DNA of 49,448 bases, taken from contig JAGCYH010000037.1 of NCBI GenBank assembly GCA_017960905.1, positions 1-49,448 on the forward strand. The letters run 5' to 3'. The translations under genes were made by a program, and so were the position numbers. Each line of letters begins with the position of its first letter. The first letter of the stretch is position 1. Below are positions 41,457 to 49,448 of this stretch, in pieces. Origin of the DNA: Bacteroidales bacterium. GTDB taxonomy: Bacteria > Bacteroidota > Bacteroidia > Bacteroidales > Marinilabiliaceae. A model generated the notes under the pieces. It saw only the letters and a program-made list of their open reading frames with translations, did not search any database and had not been told where the DNA came from.

Positions 41457-42692
41457 TCATTCGTCACGTACGAGGCGCACAGCCATGCCGCTGCAGCGTT
41501 CATCGTAGATGTTCGAGCGTATCATGTTGGGCGCGAATGTTATGCCGCGGGCACCGACTTCGCCATAAGATGTGCTCGACCAGTAACCGCCAAGATTGTC
41601 GAAATCGAACTGCGTGCCGTGGCGCCAGCCGACGGCAGGCAGGAACACAGCCCCAGCCTCTTCCATCATCAGCCAGTCGTAGAGCGAATAGTAGTTCATT
41701 TCGGCATAATACCGGTTGTATTTAAACTCGTCGCCCTCGTGCACGCCGGTGTTGAAGGTGAGCCCTTCGGGCAAAGTCCAATCATCGGGCAGGATGACCA
41801 TTCCGTTGGCTTCGCCAACGGACGCCACGCCGAATTTGATATTGCCTTGCTCATCGGTGCGGTTGAACAGATAAACCCATTCGTCGCGCGTAGGTGTGCG
41901 CCAGAGCCCGGCGGCATTGCCGCCATTGCCTATGGCGCAGAACACGCCCCAGTCGTGGTTGGCCGTGTAGTCAGTCAGGTCGCAGTCGCAACCCGGACCA
42001 TAGTCGGCACTCGTTTCGCTCGCCAGATACGGTTCGGAGAGATATCCGCTTGTAGCCCAGCCGAACAAATCAATCCATCCATTGTAATCGGCTGATATAT
42101 TGACGTTTTCATAACCTATACGGTCGTACTGGTTTTCGGCGAAGCGCCACGAGCCGGAACTTGCCTTATACTGCAGATTGCCTTGCGAGAAGCGCACTTT
42201 TCGGTCGGGTGCGACCGAAAAAGTGCCGCGCAAAGCGCCATTGTCGGCATTGGGCGAACTATATCCGGCAGCATCTTCGGCCTCGTAAATTGCCGTAACC
42301 TCAGGATTGTCGACATATAAATAATAATAATCGCCCAAAAGCACATAAGTTGTTGTGTTGTAGGGCGTTTCAACAGTCAGAAAATGGTTTTGCGCCGCCG
42401 TCCAGCTGATGCCAGAGAAGTTTCTTCCGTCATCGGAACCGTCGCCCACTTCGATGGTGTACACACCGTTAGAACCTATGAACGCCTGCTGCAGTTCGTA
42501 GTAAACCGAAGTAGCCGTCTCAGACGTTTCGCCTTGCGAAATGCCAACATTTATCATAATCATGGTGTCGCGGAGCAGCACATTGCTCGAGTCGCGAACC
42601 ACCCCGCTGAACGAAAACGTCTGCGGCGCATGCGAACACGCCGCCGCCAATGCGGCGGCAATCATGGTGAAGATTGTTTTTGATAGTTTCAT
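41457..42692 (-). CDS. FISUMP-like lipoprotein
   Basis: A 411-residue lipoprotein; the start is ATG 42692 (MKLSKTIFTMIAAALAAAC, Cys19), because the longer frame reads through a heptad tract and gives nonsense repeats (THYTLH). After an N-terminal beta domain (FSGVVRDSSNVLLRDT, YVLLGDYYYLYV) come the same motifs as the gene at 10.6 kb: KVRFSQGNLQYKAS, WRFAENQYDRIG, NGWIDLFGWATS, RTPTRDEWVYLFN, GAVFLPAVGWR, GGYWSS and AVRLVRD. Paralogue, surface-exposed by inference. Its GC is higher than the 10.6-kb copy. Confidence 0.8.
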   Translation of the reverse strand: MKLSKTIFTMIAAALAAACSHAPQTFSFSGVVRDSSNVLLRDTMIMINVGISQGETSETATSVYYELQQAFIGSNGVYTIEVGDGSDDGRNFSGISWTAAQNHFLTVETPYNTTTYVLLGDYYYLYVDNPEVTAIYEAEDAAGYSSPNADNGALRGTFSVAPDRKVRFSQGNLQYKASSGSWRFAENQYDRIGYENVNISADYNGWIDLFGWATSGYLSEPYLASETSADYGPGCDCDLTDYTANHDWGVFCAIGNGGNAAGLWRTPTRDEWVYLFNRTDEQGNIKFGVASVGEANGMVILPDDWTLPEGLTFNTGVHEGDEFKYNRYYAEMNYYSLYDWLMMEEAGAVFLPAVGWRHGTQFDFDNLGGYWSSTSYGEVGARGITFAPNMIRSNIYDERCSGMAVRLVRDE

Positions 42693-42761
42693 TTTGTGTA
42701 AAGTGTAATGATTAATGTGTAAAGTGTAATGTGTAATGTAGAGACGGTGCATGCACCGTCT
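42693..42761 (+). repeat. Composite repeat: heptads plus GGTGCATGCACC-core palindrome
   Basis: Heptads (GTAAAGTGTAATGATTAATG-like, 42699-42740) lead into the 20-base palindrome AGACGGTGCA + complement (42742-42761). Lies in the leader of the FISUMP-like lipoprotein and after the HD gene. Confidence 0.8.
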
Positions 42762-42810
42762 TATAATAACACAATATTTATCAATAATTTATAATGGCAC
42801 ACATATTTCG

Positions 42811-43455
42811 TCATTCCTCTTCCTCTTTGTCGGTGCGTTCGAGGATGTTGGCGGCGAGGCCGTCGGCCGACTGTATAAGTCCGCAGAGCGGACAACGGTC
42901 GCGGGCGGTGTTGAGGCAGTTTTTGAGCTCGGGGCTTTGGAAGGGCAAGTCCCAAGCCGTCATGTGCCAGCGTATGGCAAGTATCTCATCGTCAGTAAGA
43001 TCGAAGCCGCAGCGCAAAATCACTACAACCGATTTTTCGCCGTGCCCGAGCGGAAATTTAGAGTAATCGACATCGTAGCCAGGTTCATCGACCCAAACGC
43101 CAAAGGCGTTTTTCTTCTTTTTGATAGTAGGCTTGTAAATGTCGGCCTTGCACACATCGTGCAAGAGCGACGCGACGATGACGCTGTCTTTGGGGAAGAA
43201 CGGCTCAACATCGGGGCGCATGGCAATCATCTGCTCGCGAAGCATGAGCGCCACTTTGCACACGTTGAGCGAATGCTCAAGCAGTCCGCCTTCGTAATTG
43301 AGATGGAATCGTGTGGAGGCCGGCGCAATGAAAAAGCCCAAATCGGCCAAGTCCTCTATCACATAATCAACGCCTTCGCGGCCAGTGGAGCGCAGCAGCT
43401 CCTCAAATTCGGCACGCATGCGCTGTGCCTCTTGTTTTCTGATATCTATTGCCAT
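42811..43455 (-). CDS. HD-domain phosphohydrolase-like protein
   Basis: A 214-residue HD-fold protein: GGLLEHSLNVCKVAL (56-70) gives the first His, VASLLHDVCKADIY (94-107) the HD pair (H99, D100), and IRWHMTAWDL a later His. A late CPLCGLIQSADGLA has a CxxC pair. HD proteins hydrolyse nucleotide or phosphoester bonds; this one has no family name I can assign. The start ATG 43455 is set by a perfect promoter; the extended frame to 43524 crosses it. Confidence 0.8.
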   Translation of the reverse strand: MAIDIRKQEAQRMRAEFEELLRSTGREGVDYVIEDLADLGFFIAPASTRFHLNYEGGLLEHSLNVCKVALMLREQMIAMRPDVEPFFPKDSVIVASLLHDVCKADIYKPTIKKKKNAFGVWVDEPGYDVDYSKFPLGHGEKSVVVILRCGFDLTDDEILAIRWHMTAWDLPFQSPELKNCLNTARDRCPLCGLIQSADGLAANILERTDKEEEE

Positions 43456-43479
43456 GTTGCTTGTGTTTTTTATTCTGCA

Positions 43480-43510
43480 CAAAGATATGCTTTTTCGGCG
43501 GAACGACAAA
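43480..43510 (-). promoter_or_regulatory. Promoter of the HD-domain gene
   Basis: A textbook match on the minus strand: TTTG (43510-43507), 19-base spacer, TATCTTTG (43487-43480). Confidence 0.75.
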
Positions 43511-43554
43511 CACAGCCTTCGCAATTATTCGCCCTTGCGAGTTGTATTTAGCAC

Positions 43555-43596
43555 AAAAAAGTATGGGCGCAACCTCTGAAGAGACTGCGCCCATAC
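43555..43596 (-). terminator. Terminator of the GH8 gene
   Basis: Stem GTATGGGCGCA / TGCGCCCATAC with a 14-base loop, followed on the minus strand by TTTTTT. Confidence 0.9.
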
Positions 43597-43613
43597 TATG
43601 ATGTATTGCATTA

Positions 43614-44876
43614 TTATTTCTGCGGGAAGATAATGCGGTAGTTGCCGCTCAGGTGCATGAAAGCGAAGAGACGGAGCAGACCGTCGTAGTAAGCATCGAA
43701 ATAGCCGTCGTCGTAGGGCTCGTTTTTCGAATTCCAGAGGCGCTCAACGAATTCGCGGTTGTGCTCGTTGTTCGACTCAATGGTGGCTGCGGCCAGCGTA
43801 GCCACGAGGCCTACCGAGTGGCGCAGCTTGGTTTTGCCGCCTGCCGGCAGAATCTGCTCAGGCAGAGTACCGTCGATGTTGAACTGATCAACAAAAGTGT
43901 CGATGCCCTGGTTGTAGAAGAAGGTCTGAATGGTGTTGCCGTAATTTTGCTGCCACTCTTTGTCGGCGCAGGCCCACGAGTAGTCGAGAGCGATGTTCAT
44001 AGGCACGCGCCACGAGTCGAAGCGAAAGGCGTCGCCAATGATTTGGCCGTTGTGGAGCAGTGTGCCGTCGTAGTTGTTGTAGTCGGGGTTGAGGCCCGTC
44101 TGCTCGTTGATACTGCGGTGGAGGTATTCGCGGCTTTCTTTGGCGCATTCGCGCCAAAAATCCGATTTACCGTCGCCAAGCCAGCGCGCCCACACCTCGT
44201 AGAATGCCGGCAAGTGATACGACGGGTCGGTATAGCTGCGGTTTTTGCCCGGCACGAAGGTTATGAGCTTCTTCTCAATGTTGATGAAGTGCGATGTCCA
44301 AGGCGAGTCGCCGTTTTCCTTCTCCATAGCGCAGTTCATAATAAACTGAGCTTCAGCCAGATAGTTGATATCGCCATCGTTACCCCAACGGTTCGAGGCG
44401 AAGAGAAGCGAAGTAACATAGTAGAGTTCGCCGTCGGACGCAGGGCCGAAGGCCCAGCGGTTGCGGCTGCCGTCGCGCTTGCAGCTCCAAGCGAAGAAAC
44501 CTTTCATAGGTCCGTCCTGATTCTGCATGTATTTTTTGCCCCAACGCCAAATCTTGTCGAAGATATCCTGGCGGTCGAACTGCACTGCAATCATCAGTCC
44601 GTACGACATGCCTTCGGTGCGCACATCGTCGTTTTTAAGGTCGGAGATATAGGCCAGCGAGTCGCCCACTTCGAAGTAAACTTTGTTAGGTCCGAAGAAG
44701 ACTTCGTTGAACACATCTTTGAGTTTTTGGTCTATTTCTTTTTGCGAATAGCCCATTTCGGCGAACACATTACGGTATTCGCCAGTTTCAAACCCACCTT
44801 TTTCCCATGTTTTGAGCGATTGCGCCGCAACCGACATTGCCACGCAGCTCATCATAATTGTCATAAATCGTTTCAT
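43614..44876 (-). CDS. GH8 reducing-end-xylose releasing exo-oligoxylanase-like enzyme
   Basis: A 420-residue protein with a signal peptide (MKRFMTIMMSCVAMSVAAQS). Catalytic segments of family 8 glycosidases are present: RTEGMSYGLMIAV (E88, acid), FGPASDGELYY (D148) and GDAFRFDSWRVPMNIALDYSW (281-301, base region). Length and motif order match the Rex exo-oligoxylanase group, which takes xylose from the reducing end of xylo-oligosaccharides. The signal peptide implies periplasmic or surface action. It has a TTTG-N20-TACTTTCG promoter. No SusCD pair is adjacent. Confidence 0.85.
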   Translation of the reverse strand: MKRFMTIMMSCVAMSVAAQSLKTWEKGGFETGEYRNVFAEMGYSQKEIDQKLKDVFNEVFFGPNKVYFEVGDSLAYISDLKNDDVRTEGMSYGLMIAVQFDRQDIFDKIWRWGKKYMQNQDGPMKGFFAWSCKRDGSRNRWAFGPASDGELYYVTSLLFASNRWGNDGDINYLAEAQFIMNCAMEKENGDSPWTSHFINIEKKLITFVPGKNRSYTDPSYHLPAFYEVWARWLGDGKSDFWRECAKESREYLHRSINEQTGLNPDYNNYDGTLLHNGQIIGDAFRFDSWRVPMNIALDYSWACADKEWQQNYGNTIQTFFYNQGIDTFVDQFNIDGTLPEQILPAGGKTKLRHSVGLVATLAAATIESNNEHNREFVERLWNSKNEPYDDGYFDAYYDGLLRLFAFMHLSGNYRIIFPQK

Positions 44877-44914
44877 TTTCTAACTATTTTTCAGTTATTG
44901 TTGTTATCGTTTTA

Positions 44915-44946
44915 CGAAAGTAGATACTATTTTTTTCTTATGCAAA
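44915..44946 (-). promoter_or_regulatory. Promoter of the GH8 gene
   Basis: On the minus strand TTTG (44946-44943), 20-base spacer, TACTTTCG (44922-44915). Confidence 0.5.
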
Positions 44947-44975
44947 TATCTTACCATTTTTTTGTTTGACAGGCT

Positions 44976-46274
44976 TTATAAAAACATTGCCATATACAAT
45001 GGCAATGTTATTTTTTTGCCATCGACACCTACATTAAGATTACCAAATTTATAGCCGTTTTCTATGTTGTTCCATGTCAGCACTTCGTCAAGCGACAAGG
45101 TGCGGCCGTTTTTAGACTTCACCTCTATCGGTAGCGGTTGGCTGTCGTGCGTAAGCACAAACTCTATCGCCATCGAAGAATCATCTTTCTTGAAGAAATA
45201 AAGCGGTTGCTTCTTCTTGTGCAGCATATCCGCCATCAGATTCTCAAAAATTCCGCCTTTAGCTGGTCCGCTCAACGTGTCGGTCAGAAGTGCGGCTTTC
45301 ATCTCAAATCCGTACATCGAAACCAAAAGACCGATGTCAGTCAGATAGATACGGAACTGATCGTCGCGAATGTAAGCCGACAGCGGGAATTGCAATGTTG
45401 ACAGATTGTAGCAATAAGCCACAATGCCGGCATCGCGAAGCCAGTCGAGCGCAGAGCCGAACTTGCGTCCAGTGCCTTTGTGTTCCACCACCGAATATTG
45501 AAATTTGGTGTTATCCTTGGCCAACTGACGAGGTATCGACAAAAAACAACTACGCGCTTTTGCTCGGTCAGCTGATTCGGCGTACTTGGCAATATCATTC
45601 AGATACGCCGAAATAATCTTCTCTTGCTCCTGATGGACTATGCCGAAGTTCTTTGTAGCGACGAACTGGCTGACCACAGCTGGCATTCCGCCAACTACCA
45701 TATACTCACGCAGGTATTCCATCATTTTCTTGTGAACCGCATCGTCTATTTTTGTCTTGTTAATGAAATGCTCGCGCAGAGAATTTATCAACTCATCCGA
45801 CAAACCGATTGCCCACAGATATTCCTCAAAATCAAGCGAATACATATCTACTTGCCGTTCATATCCCATAGGAAACGAAGACACAGCCTTACAGTTGACG
45901 CCCAACAACGAACCAGACGCAATCACATCGTAAGTGTCGTCGAGTGCCCAAAACTTCAATGACGTGCGGGCTAGCGGACAAGACTGAATCTCATCGAAGA
46001 ATATCAGAGTTTTATGCGGAATGAAACGAGCCGACGGAATATATACCGAGATGCGCTTAATCATCTCGGTAACAGTCAGTTCACCATCAAAGGCATTTTT
46101 CAATGCCGGAAATTGCTCAAAGTTGAGTTCAACAAACGACTCGTAGTTGTTGCGAGCGAAATCCTCTATGATGAATGTTTTGCCAATTTGCCGCGCGCCA
46201 CGCACCAAAAGACACTCCTTTTGCTTGGTCGCCTTCCACTGTTTCAGATAGTCGGTGAATTTACGTTTTAGCAT
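44976..46274 (-). CDS. AAA-family ATPase with DUF4143 C-terminal domain
   Basis: A 432-residue protein. Walker A is RGARQIGKT (25-33) and Walker B FFDEIQ (92-97). The DUF4143 part (from about 195) contains LNDIAKYAES, ALDWLRDAGIV and a PD-(D/E)xK-like FVLTHDSQPLPIEVKSKNG, typical of this family. Function is unknown; these genes are numerous and often accessory in Bacteroidetes, and are thought to be DNA- or defence-related. A 32-bp tandem array lies at its promoter. Single gene. Confidence 0.88.
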   Translation of the reverse strand: MLKRKFTDYLKQWKATKQKECLLVRGARQIGKTFIIEDFARNNYESFVELNFEQFPALKNAFDGELTVTEMIKRISVYIPSARFIPHKTLIFFDEIQSCPLARTSLKFWALDDTYDVIASGSLLGVNCKAVSSFPMGYERQVDMYSLDFEEYLWAIGLSDELINSLREHFINKTKIDDAVHKKMMEYLREYMVVGGMPAVVSQFVATKNFGIVHQEQEKIISAYLNDIAKYAESADRAKARSCFLSIPRQLAKDNTKFQYSVVEHKGTGRKFGSALDWLRDAGIVAYCYNLSTLQFPLSAYIRDDQFRIYLTDIGLLVSMYGFEMKAALLTDTLSGPAKGGIFENLMADMLHKKKQPLYFFKKDDSSMAIEFVLTHDSQPLPIEVKSKNGRTLSLDEVLTWNNIENGYKFGNLNVGVDGKKITLPLYMAMFL

Positions 46275-46298
46275 ATCTGTCTAATTATTTGATTGCCG

Positions 46299-46306
46299 CA
46301 AAGATA
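46299..46306 (-). promoter_or_regulatory. -7 box of the DUF4143 ATPase gene
   Basis: TATCTTTG on the minus strand, 24 bases before the ATG. The first unit of the 32-bp array covers the -33 area. Confidence 0.55.
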
Positions 46307-46314
46307 TAAAACTT

Positions 46315-46430
46315 TTTGCAGATTTTCGGACATTATTTTATAGAAAAATGCAGATTTTTCGAGTTAAATTTATTAACATTTGCAGATTTTTCGAGGTTAT
46401 TTTATTAACATTTGCAGATTTTCGGACCTT
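46315..46430. repeat. Tandem array, 32-bp period, four units
   Basis: The motif TTTGCAGATTTTTCGAG (variant TTTTCGGAC in the outer units) recurs with TGCAG starting at 46317, 46349, 46381 and 46413, exactly 32 bases apart. The part between them (GTTATTTTATTAACAT-like) is conserved in the middle two. It lies immediately upstream of the ATPase -7 box. Confidence 0.85.
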
Positions 46431-46571
46431 TTGCGGACGTTGGGAACGCAAAATACTCTCCCAAACCACATCTTGGCACAAACGATTCTGAGCTGAATAT
46501 ACCACTCGTCATAAAAATAAAATATATAAAAGAAGAGCATCTAAAAGCCTGTTTTTACAATTAAAAAAACT
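46431..46571. other. Intergenic region between the repeat array and pheT
   Basis: AT-rich spacer; beyond the array I see only a GC-rich patch (GCGGACGTTGGGAACG) and no ORF or hairpin of note. Confidence 0.5.
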
Positions 46572-46579
46572 AACTTTGC
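46572..46579 (+). promoter_or_regulatory. -7 box of the pheT promoter
   Basis: TAACTTTG followed by C, 36 bases before the ATG. Confidence 0.55.
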
Positions 46580-46615
46580 ACCCGAATTTTGAAAAATAAT
46601 TAAAACAATATAGCA

Positions 46616-49069
46616 ATGAATGTATCGTACAATTGGTTAAAGAGATACATCAACCTTGACCTTACACCCGAAAAGGTTTCCGAAACCCTCACATCGATAG
46701 GTCTTGAAGTTGGTAGCGTAGAGACAGTACAAACGATAAAAGGCGGACTGGAAGGACTTGTAGTGGGCGAAGTGCTCACATGCGAGGCACATCCTAACTC
46801 CGACCACCTGCACAAGACCACGGTCAATGTAGGCAGCGGCGAGCCGCTGCCCATTGTGTGCGGCGCACCCAATGTGGCTGCAGGTCAGAAAGTTATCGTG
46901 GCAACAATAGGCACAGTGCTCTACGACGGCGACAAAGAGTTTGTCATCAAAGCGTCGAAACTGCGCGGCGAGCCGTCGATGGGCATGATATGCGCCGAAG
47001 ACGAGATTGGCGTAGGCACCGACCATTCGGGCATCATAGTGCTGCCCGACAGCGTGCCTGTCGGCACGCTGGCAAAGGACTATTACAACGTTGAGAACGA
47101 CACAGTTTTCGAAGTCGACATAACTCCCAACCGCATCGACGCAGCCTCGCACTACGGCGTGGCGCGCGACTTGGCCGCTGCCCTATCGCTCACTCGCGAC
47201 GACATCAAACTGACTCGTCCGTCGGTCGATGCGTTCAGCATCGACGACAACTCGCTGCCGATTATAGTCACGGTAGAGAACACCGATGCTTGTCCGCGCT
47301 ATGCCGGCGTGACAATCAACAACATAGAGATAAAAGAATCGCCCGAATGGCTTCAGAAGGCGTTGCGTTCGATAGGCCTGTCGCCCATCAACAACGTGGT
47401 CGACGTAACGAACTACGTGCTCTTCGCTCTCGGACAACCCTTGCACGCATTCGACGCCGACAAGATAAAAGGCGCACACATACGTGTGCGCAACTGCGCC
47501 GAAGGCACTAAATTCGTCACCCTCGACGGCAAAGAACGCTCGCTCCACCCCGACGACCTGATGATATGCAACGAAGACGAGCCGATGTGCATCGGCGGCG
47601 TTTTCGGCGGTCAGGACAGCGGCGTGACGGAAAATACGAAACGTATTTTCCTCGAAAGCGCGTACTTCAATCCGGTTTGCATACGTAAGACAGCCCGCCG
47701 CCAGCAACTCAACACCGACGCTTCGTTCCGCTTTGAGCGCGGCATCGACCCCAACAATACAATCTACGCTCTCAAATATGCCGCATTGCTTGTGAAAGAA
47801 GTGGCTGGCGGCACCATTTCGAGCGACATTGTCGACATCTGCAGCCGACAGTTCGACCCGTTCAGGGTCGAATTCAATATCGACCGTTGCAACCGACTGA
47901 TAGGCAAACAGTTGCCAACAGAAACAATAAAGAAGATTTTGTCGAATCTTGAGATAAAAATTGATAAAGAGAACGGCAGCAACCTCACACTGCTCGTGCC
48001 GCAATACCGCGTCGATGTGACGCGCGAGGCCGACGTGGTTGAGGACATTCTGCGCATCTACGGATACAACAACGTGGAACTGCCCGACTGCATGAGAGCC
48101 GTGCACGTAGTGGGCCAGAAGCCCGACAAAGGCAAAATGCTCGACAGCATCGCTGCGATGCTCAACAGTGTTGGTTTTCAGGAAATTATGTGTAATACGC
48201 TGACAAAGTCAGCGTATTACAACGAGCTGACAACATTCCCCAAAGAACAGACCGTAGAGCTTGCCAACCCGCTCAGCACCGACCTCAACGGACTGCGCCA
48301 GACGCTGCTCTTTGGCGCGCTCGAAAGCGCTCAGCACAACCGCAACCGCAAATGCGCCGACCTGAAACTCTTCGAAATAGGCAACTGCCACAGCTTCAAA
48401 GGCGGCGACAAAGCCGACCTGAAGAACTACACCGACCAGCAGCGTATCTCGCTGCTGATGACCGGATTACGCAACGAAGCCAACTGGTGCACGCAAGCTC
48501 AGGAAGTTACATTCTTCGACCTGAAACGCACTGTTTTCAATGTAATTGAAAAACTGGGCATAAAATTCAACAGCATCGAAGAGCAGTATATTTCGAACGA
48601 CATATACAGCGAAGGGCTGACACTCGTCATCGACAAGAGCAAGACCTTGGCTACGTTTGGCGCTGTAAGCGCCAAACTGCTCAAGCAGTTCGACATCGAC
48701 GTGCCTGTATATTTCGGTGAGATGAACTTCGACGTGCTCTACGAGAAGAGCGCACGGCAGAACAAGATTTTCTTCACCGAACTGCCCAAATATCCCGAAG
48801 TGAAACGCGACCTCGCCCTGCTGATAAACAACGACGTAACATTCGGACAGATAAAACAGATAGCGCAGAGAACCGAGAAGAAACTGCTCAAGCGCATATC
48901 GCTCTTCGACGTTTACGAAGGCAAAAACCTACCCGAAGGCAAAAAATCGTACGCCGTAAGCTTCTATCTGCAAGACGAGACTCAGACACTGAAAGACGCT
49001 CAGATAGAAAAGATTATGGACGCGCTCACCAACAACTTCAAACGCGAGCTAAACGCCGAACTGAGATAG
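46616..49069 (+). CDS. pheT: Phenylalanyl-tRNA synthetase beta subunit
   Basis: An 817-residue protein of full family length that pairs with PheS to charge tRNA-Phe. An N-terminal OB-fold tRNA-binding domain (GLEGLVVGEVLTCEAHPNSDHLHK) precedes B3/B4 (FEVDITPNRIDAASHYGVARDLAA; VVDVTNYVLFALGQPLHAFDADK). The inactive catalytic-like core has RRQQLNTDASFRFERGIDP, and the FDX-ACB domain is at the C-terminus (FFTELPKYPEVKRDLALLIN). pheS is not adjacent in the window. Ends at a perfect terminator. Confidence 0.97.
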   Translation: MNVSYNWLKRYINLDLTPEKVSETLTSIGLEVGSVETVQTIKGGLEGLVVGEVLTCEAHPNSDHLHKTTVNVGSGEPLPIVCGAPNVAAGQKVIVATIGTVLYDGDKEFVIKASKLRGEPSMGMICAEDEIGVGTDHSGIIVLPDSVPVGTLAKDYYNVENDTVFEVDITPNRIDAASHYGVARDLAAALSLTRDDIKLTRPSVDAFSIDDNSLPIIVTVENTDACPRYAGVTINNIEIKESPEWLQKALRSIGLSPINNVVDVTNYVLFALGQPLHAFDADKIKGAHIRVRNCAEGTKFVTLDGKERSLHPDDLMICNEDEPMCIGGVFGGQDSGVTENTKRIFLESAYFNPVCIRKTARRQQLNTDASFRFERGIDPNNTIYALKYAALLVKEVAGGTISSDIVDICSRQFDPFRVEFNIDRCNRLIGKQLPTETIKKILSNLEIKIDKENGSNLTLLVPQYRVDVTREADVVEDILRIYGYNNVELPDCMRAVHVVGQKPDKGKMLDSIAAMLNSVGFQEIMCNTLTKSAYYNELTTFPKEQTVELANPLSTDLNGLRQTLLFGALESAQHNRNRKCADLKLFEIGNCHSFKGGDKADLKNYTDQQRISLLMTGLRNEANWCTQAQEVTFFDLKRTVFNVIEKLGIKFNSIEEQYISNDIYSEGLTLVIDKSKTLATFGAVSAKLLKQFDIDVPVYFGEMNFDVLYEKSARQNKIFFTELPKYPEVKRDLALLINNDVTFGQIKQIAQRTEKKLLKRISLFDVYEGKNLPEGKKSYAVSFYLQDETQTLKDAQIEKIMDALTNNFKRELNAELR

Positions 49070-49090
49070 AAAACATTAACTATCAAATAC

Positions 49091-49130
49091 ATACGCCCGA
49101 TTTTAATAATAAAATCGGGCGTATTTGTTT
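49091..49130. terminator. Bidirectional terminator after pheT
   Basis: A 15-base perfect stem ATACGCCCGATTTTA / TAAAATCGGGCGTAT with loop ATAA and a T-run; serves the convergent gene to the right too. Confidence 0.92.
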
Positions 49131-49131
49131 T

Positions 49132-49448
49132 TTATGATAAACTAGATACTTTTCTCATCCCTTCCACCTTCGATTTCAGGGCGCGGTAGGTTACGTCTTC
49201 CTGAATGCACATTGTGCGCATAATCTGCTCTTTCTCAAAGCCTTTCGCCTGAAGGATTTTGAAGAATGTCTGGCGCGGGTTGAGCGAGTTGTATTCTTCT
49301 TCTATTTGTGCCAAAAGGCTCAAATCCAATGTTTTGTAGTATTCAAGGAAACGTTCGTAGTCGCGTTTGTTCCACTGGCCGCTGTTGCCGCCGCGGACGA
49401 AAATCTCTTCGTAGAGTTGCTTGCCCTGGCTGTAGATTTCGGCGTAGC
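49132..49448 (-). CDS. Unknown protein, C-terminal part only
   Basis: The frame is open from the right edge to the stop at 49132, giving the last 105 residues. They read IYSQGKQLYEEIFVRGGNSG, then RDYERFLEYYKTLDLSLLAQ, then a helix-turn-helix-like end (LQAKGFEKEQIMRTMCIQED, TYRALKSKVEGMRK). An apparent internal TTG start at 49329 is not needed. The end resembles a DNA-binding or sigma-like fold, but I do not recognise the family. Confidence 0.6.
   Translation of the reverse strand, partial: YAEIYSQGKQLYEEIFVRGGNSGQWNKRDYERFLEYYKTLDLSLLAQIEEEYNSLNPRQTFFKILQAKGFEKEQIMRTMCIQEDVTYRALKSKVEGMRKVSSLS

Noticed and set aside
43653..44969. A 438-codon open frame on the plus strand opposite the GH8 gene.
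   Set aside because: Shadow of the GH8 gene, which has a signal peptide, catalytic residues, promoter and terminator.
46315..46430. Possible CRISPR array (32-bp period).
   Set aside because: The whole unit is repeated, there are no unique spacers, and no cas genes are near.

Overview
The window is a chromosomal segment of a member of the Bacteroidota, most likely an uncultured gut or rumen Bacteroidales (Prevotella-like or a relative). Three things point there. First, at least two dozen promoters carry the Bacteroidetes housekeeping -7 box TAnnTTTG (or TAnnTTCG) and Shine-Dalgarno sequences are poor. Second, the gene content is typical of the group: a six-domain ribosomal protein S1 of 595 residues, a PPi-dependent phosphofructokinase, a TonB-dependent receptor with a carboxypeptidase-like N-terminal domain, many lipoproteins, FISUMP-like surface proteins, and an LRR protein with a type IX secretion C-terminal domain. 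Third, gene adjacencies such as ftsK-lolA and rpsA-STAS-rnz fit the group as I know it. The family GH8 exo-oligoxylanase suggests use of plant fibre. There are no rRNA or tRNA genes, no CRISPR array and no transposase.

Layout, left to right. 1-3.2 kb: a TonB receptor (cut by the left edge) divergent from an MFS exporter, with twin palindromes between them. 3.2-4.7 kb: a hipBA toxin-antitoxin operon preceded by two 24-bp palindromes. 4.8-8 kb: ftsK followed by a LolA-like carrier. 8-10.4 kb: a mazG / class IV aminotransferase / lipoprotein operon. 10.6-11.5 kb: the first of three FISUMP-like surface proteins. 11.8-14.7 kb: phoH and purC, separated by an oppositely oriented three-gene toxin-antitoxin-like operon built around a DUF3990 (ADP-ribosyltransferase-like) protein. 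14.9-17.6 kb: a large exported protein of unknown function. 17.75-20.5 kb: a single-chain restriction-modification enzyme preceded by a strongly structured RNA with an intrinsic terminator (6S-like candidate). 20.6-23.6 kb: a lipoprotein and fadD. 23.9-28.7 kb: trmD, an M18 aminopeptidase, PPi-PFK, a small leader-like peptide gene and an MBL hydrolase. 28.7-33 kb: a giant 2-hydroxyacyl-CoA dehydratase activase fusion. 33-35.5 kb: a lipoprotein, a MaoC-like hydratase and a double-VOC protein. 35.6-38.1 kb: a FISUMP-like gene broken by one TGA codon, then a BspA-like LRR protein. 38.2-41.3 kb: the rpsA / STAS / rnz operon. 41.5-46.3 kb: a third FISUMP-like lipoprotein, an HD hydrolase, a GH8 xylanase and an AAA/DUF4143 ATPase with a 32-bp tandem repeat array at its promoter. 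46.6-49.4 kb: pheT and the end of an unknown gene.

Most genes are housekeeping and sit in short operons closed by clear intrinsic terminators. The accessory material (hipBA, the DUF3990 module, the restriction enzyme, the DUF4143 ATPase and the FISUMP-like and LRR surface proteins) lies between them, often AT-rich. A dispersed repeat, made of GTAAAGT/GTAATGT-like heptads leading into a 20-24 bp perfect or near-perfect palindrome inside GAGACG...CGTCTC, occurs eight times, always at gene boundaries. The best candidates for something new are the three-gene DUF3990 module inserted between phoH and purC, the structured RNA upstream of the restriction enzyme, the 32-bp array at the ATPase promoter and the composite dispersed repeat.
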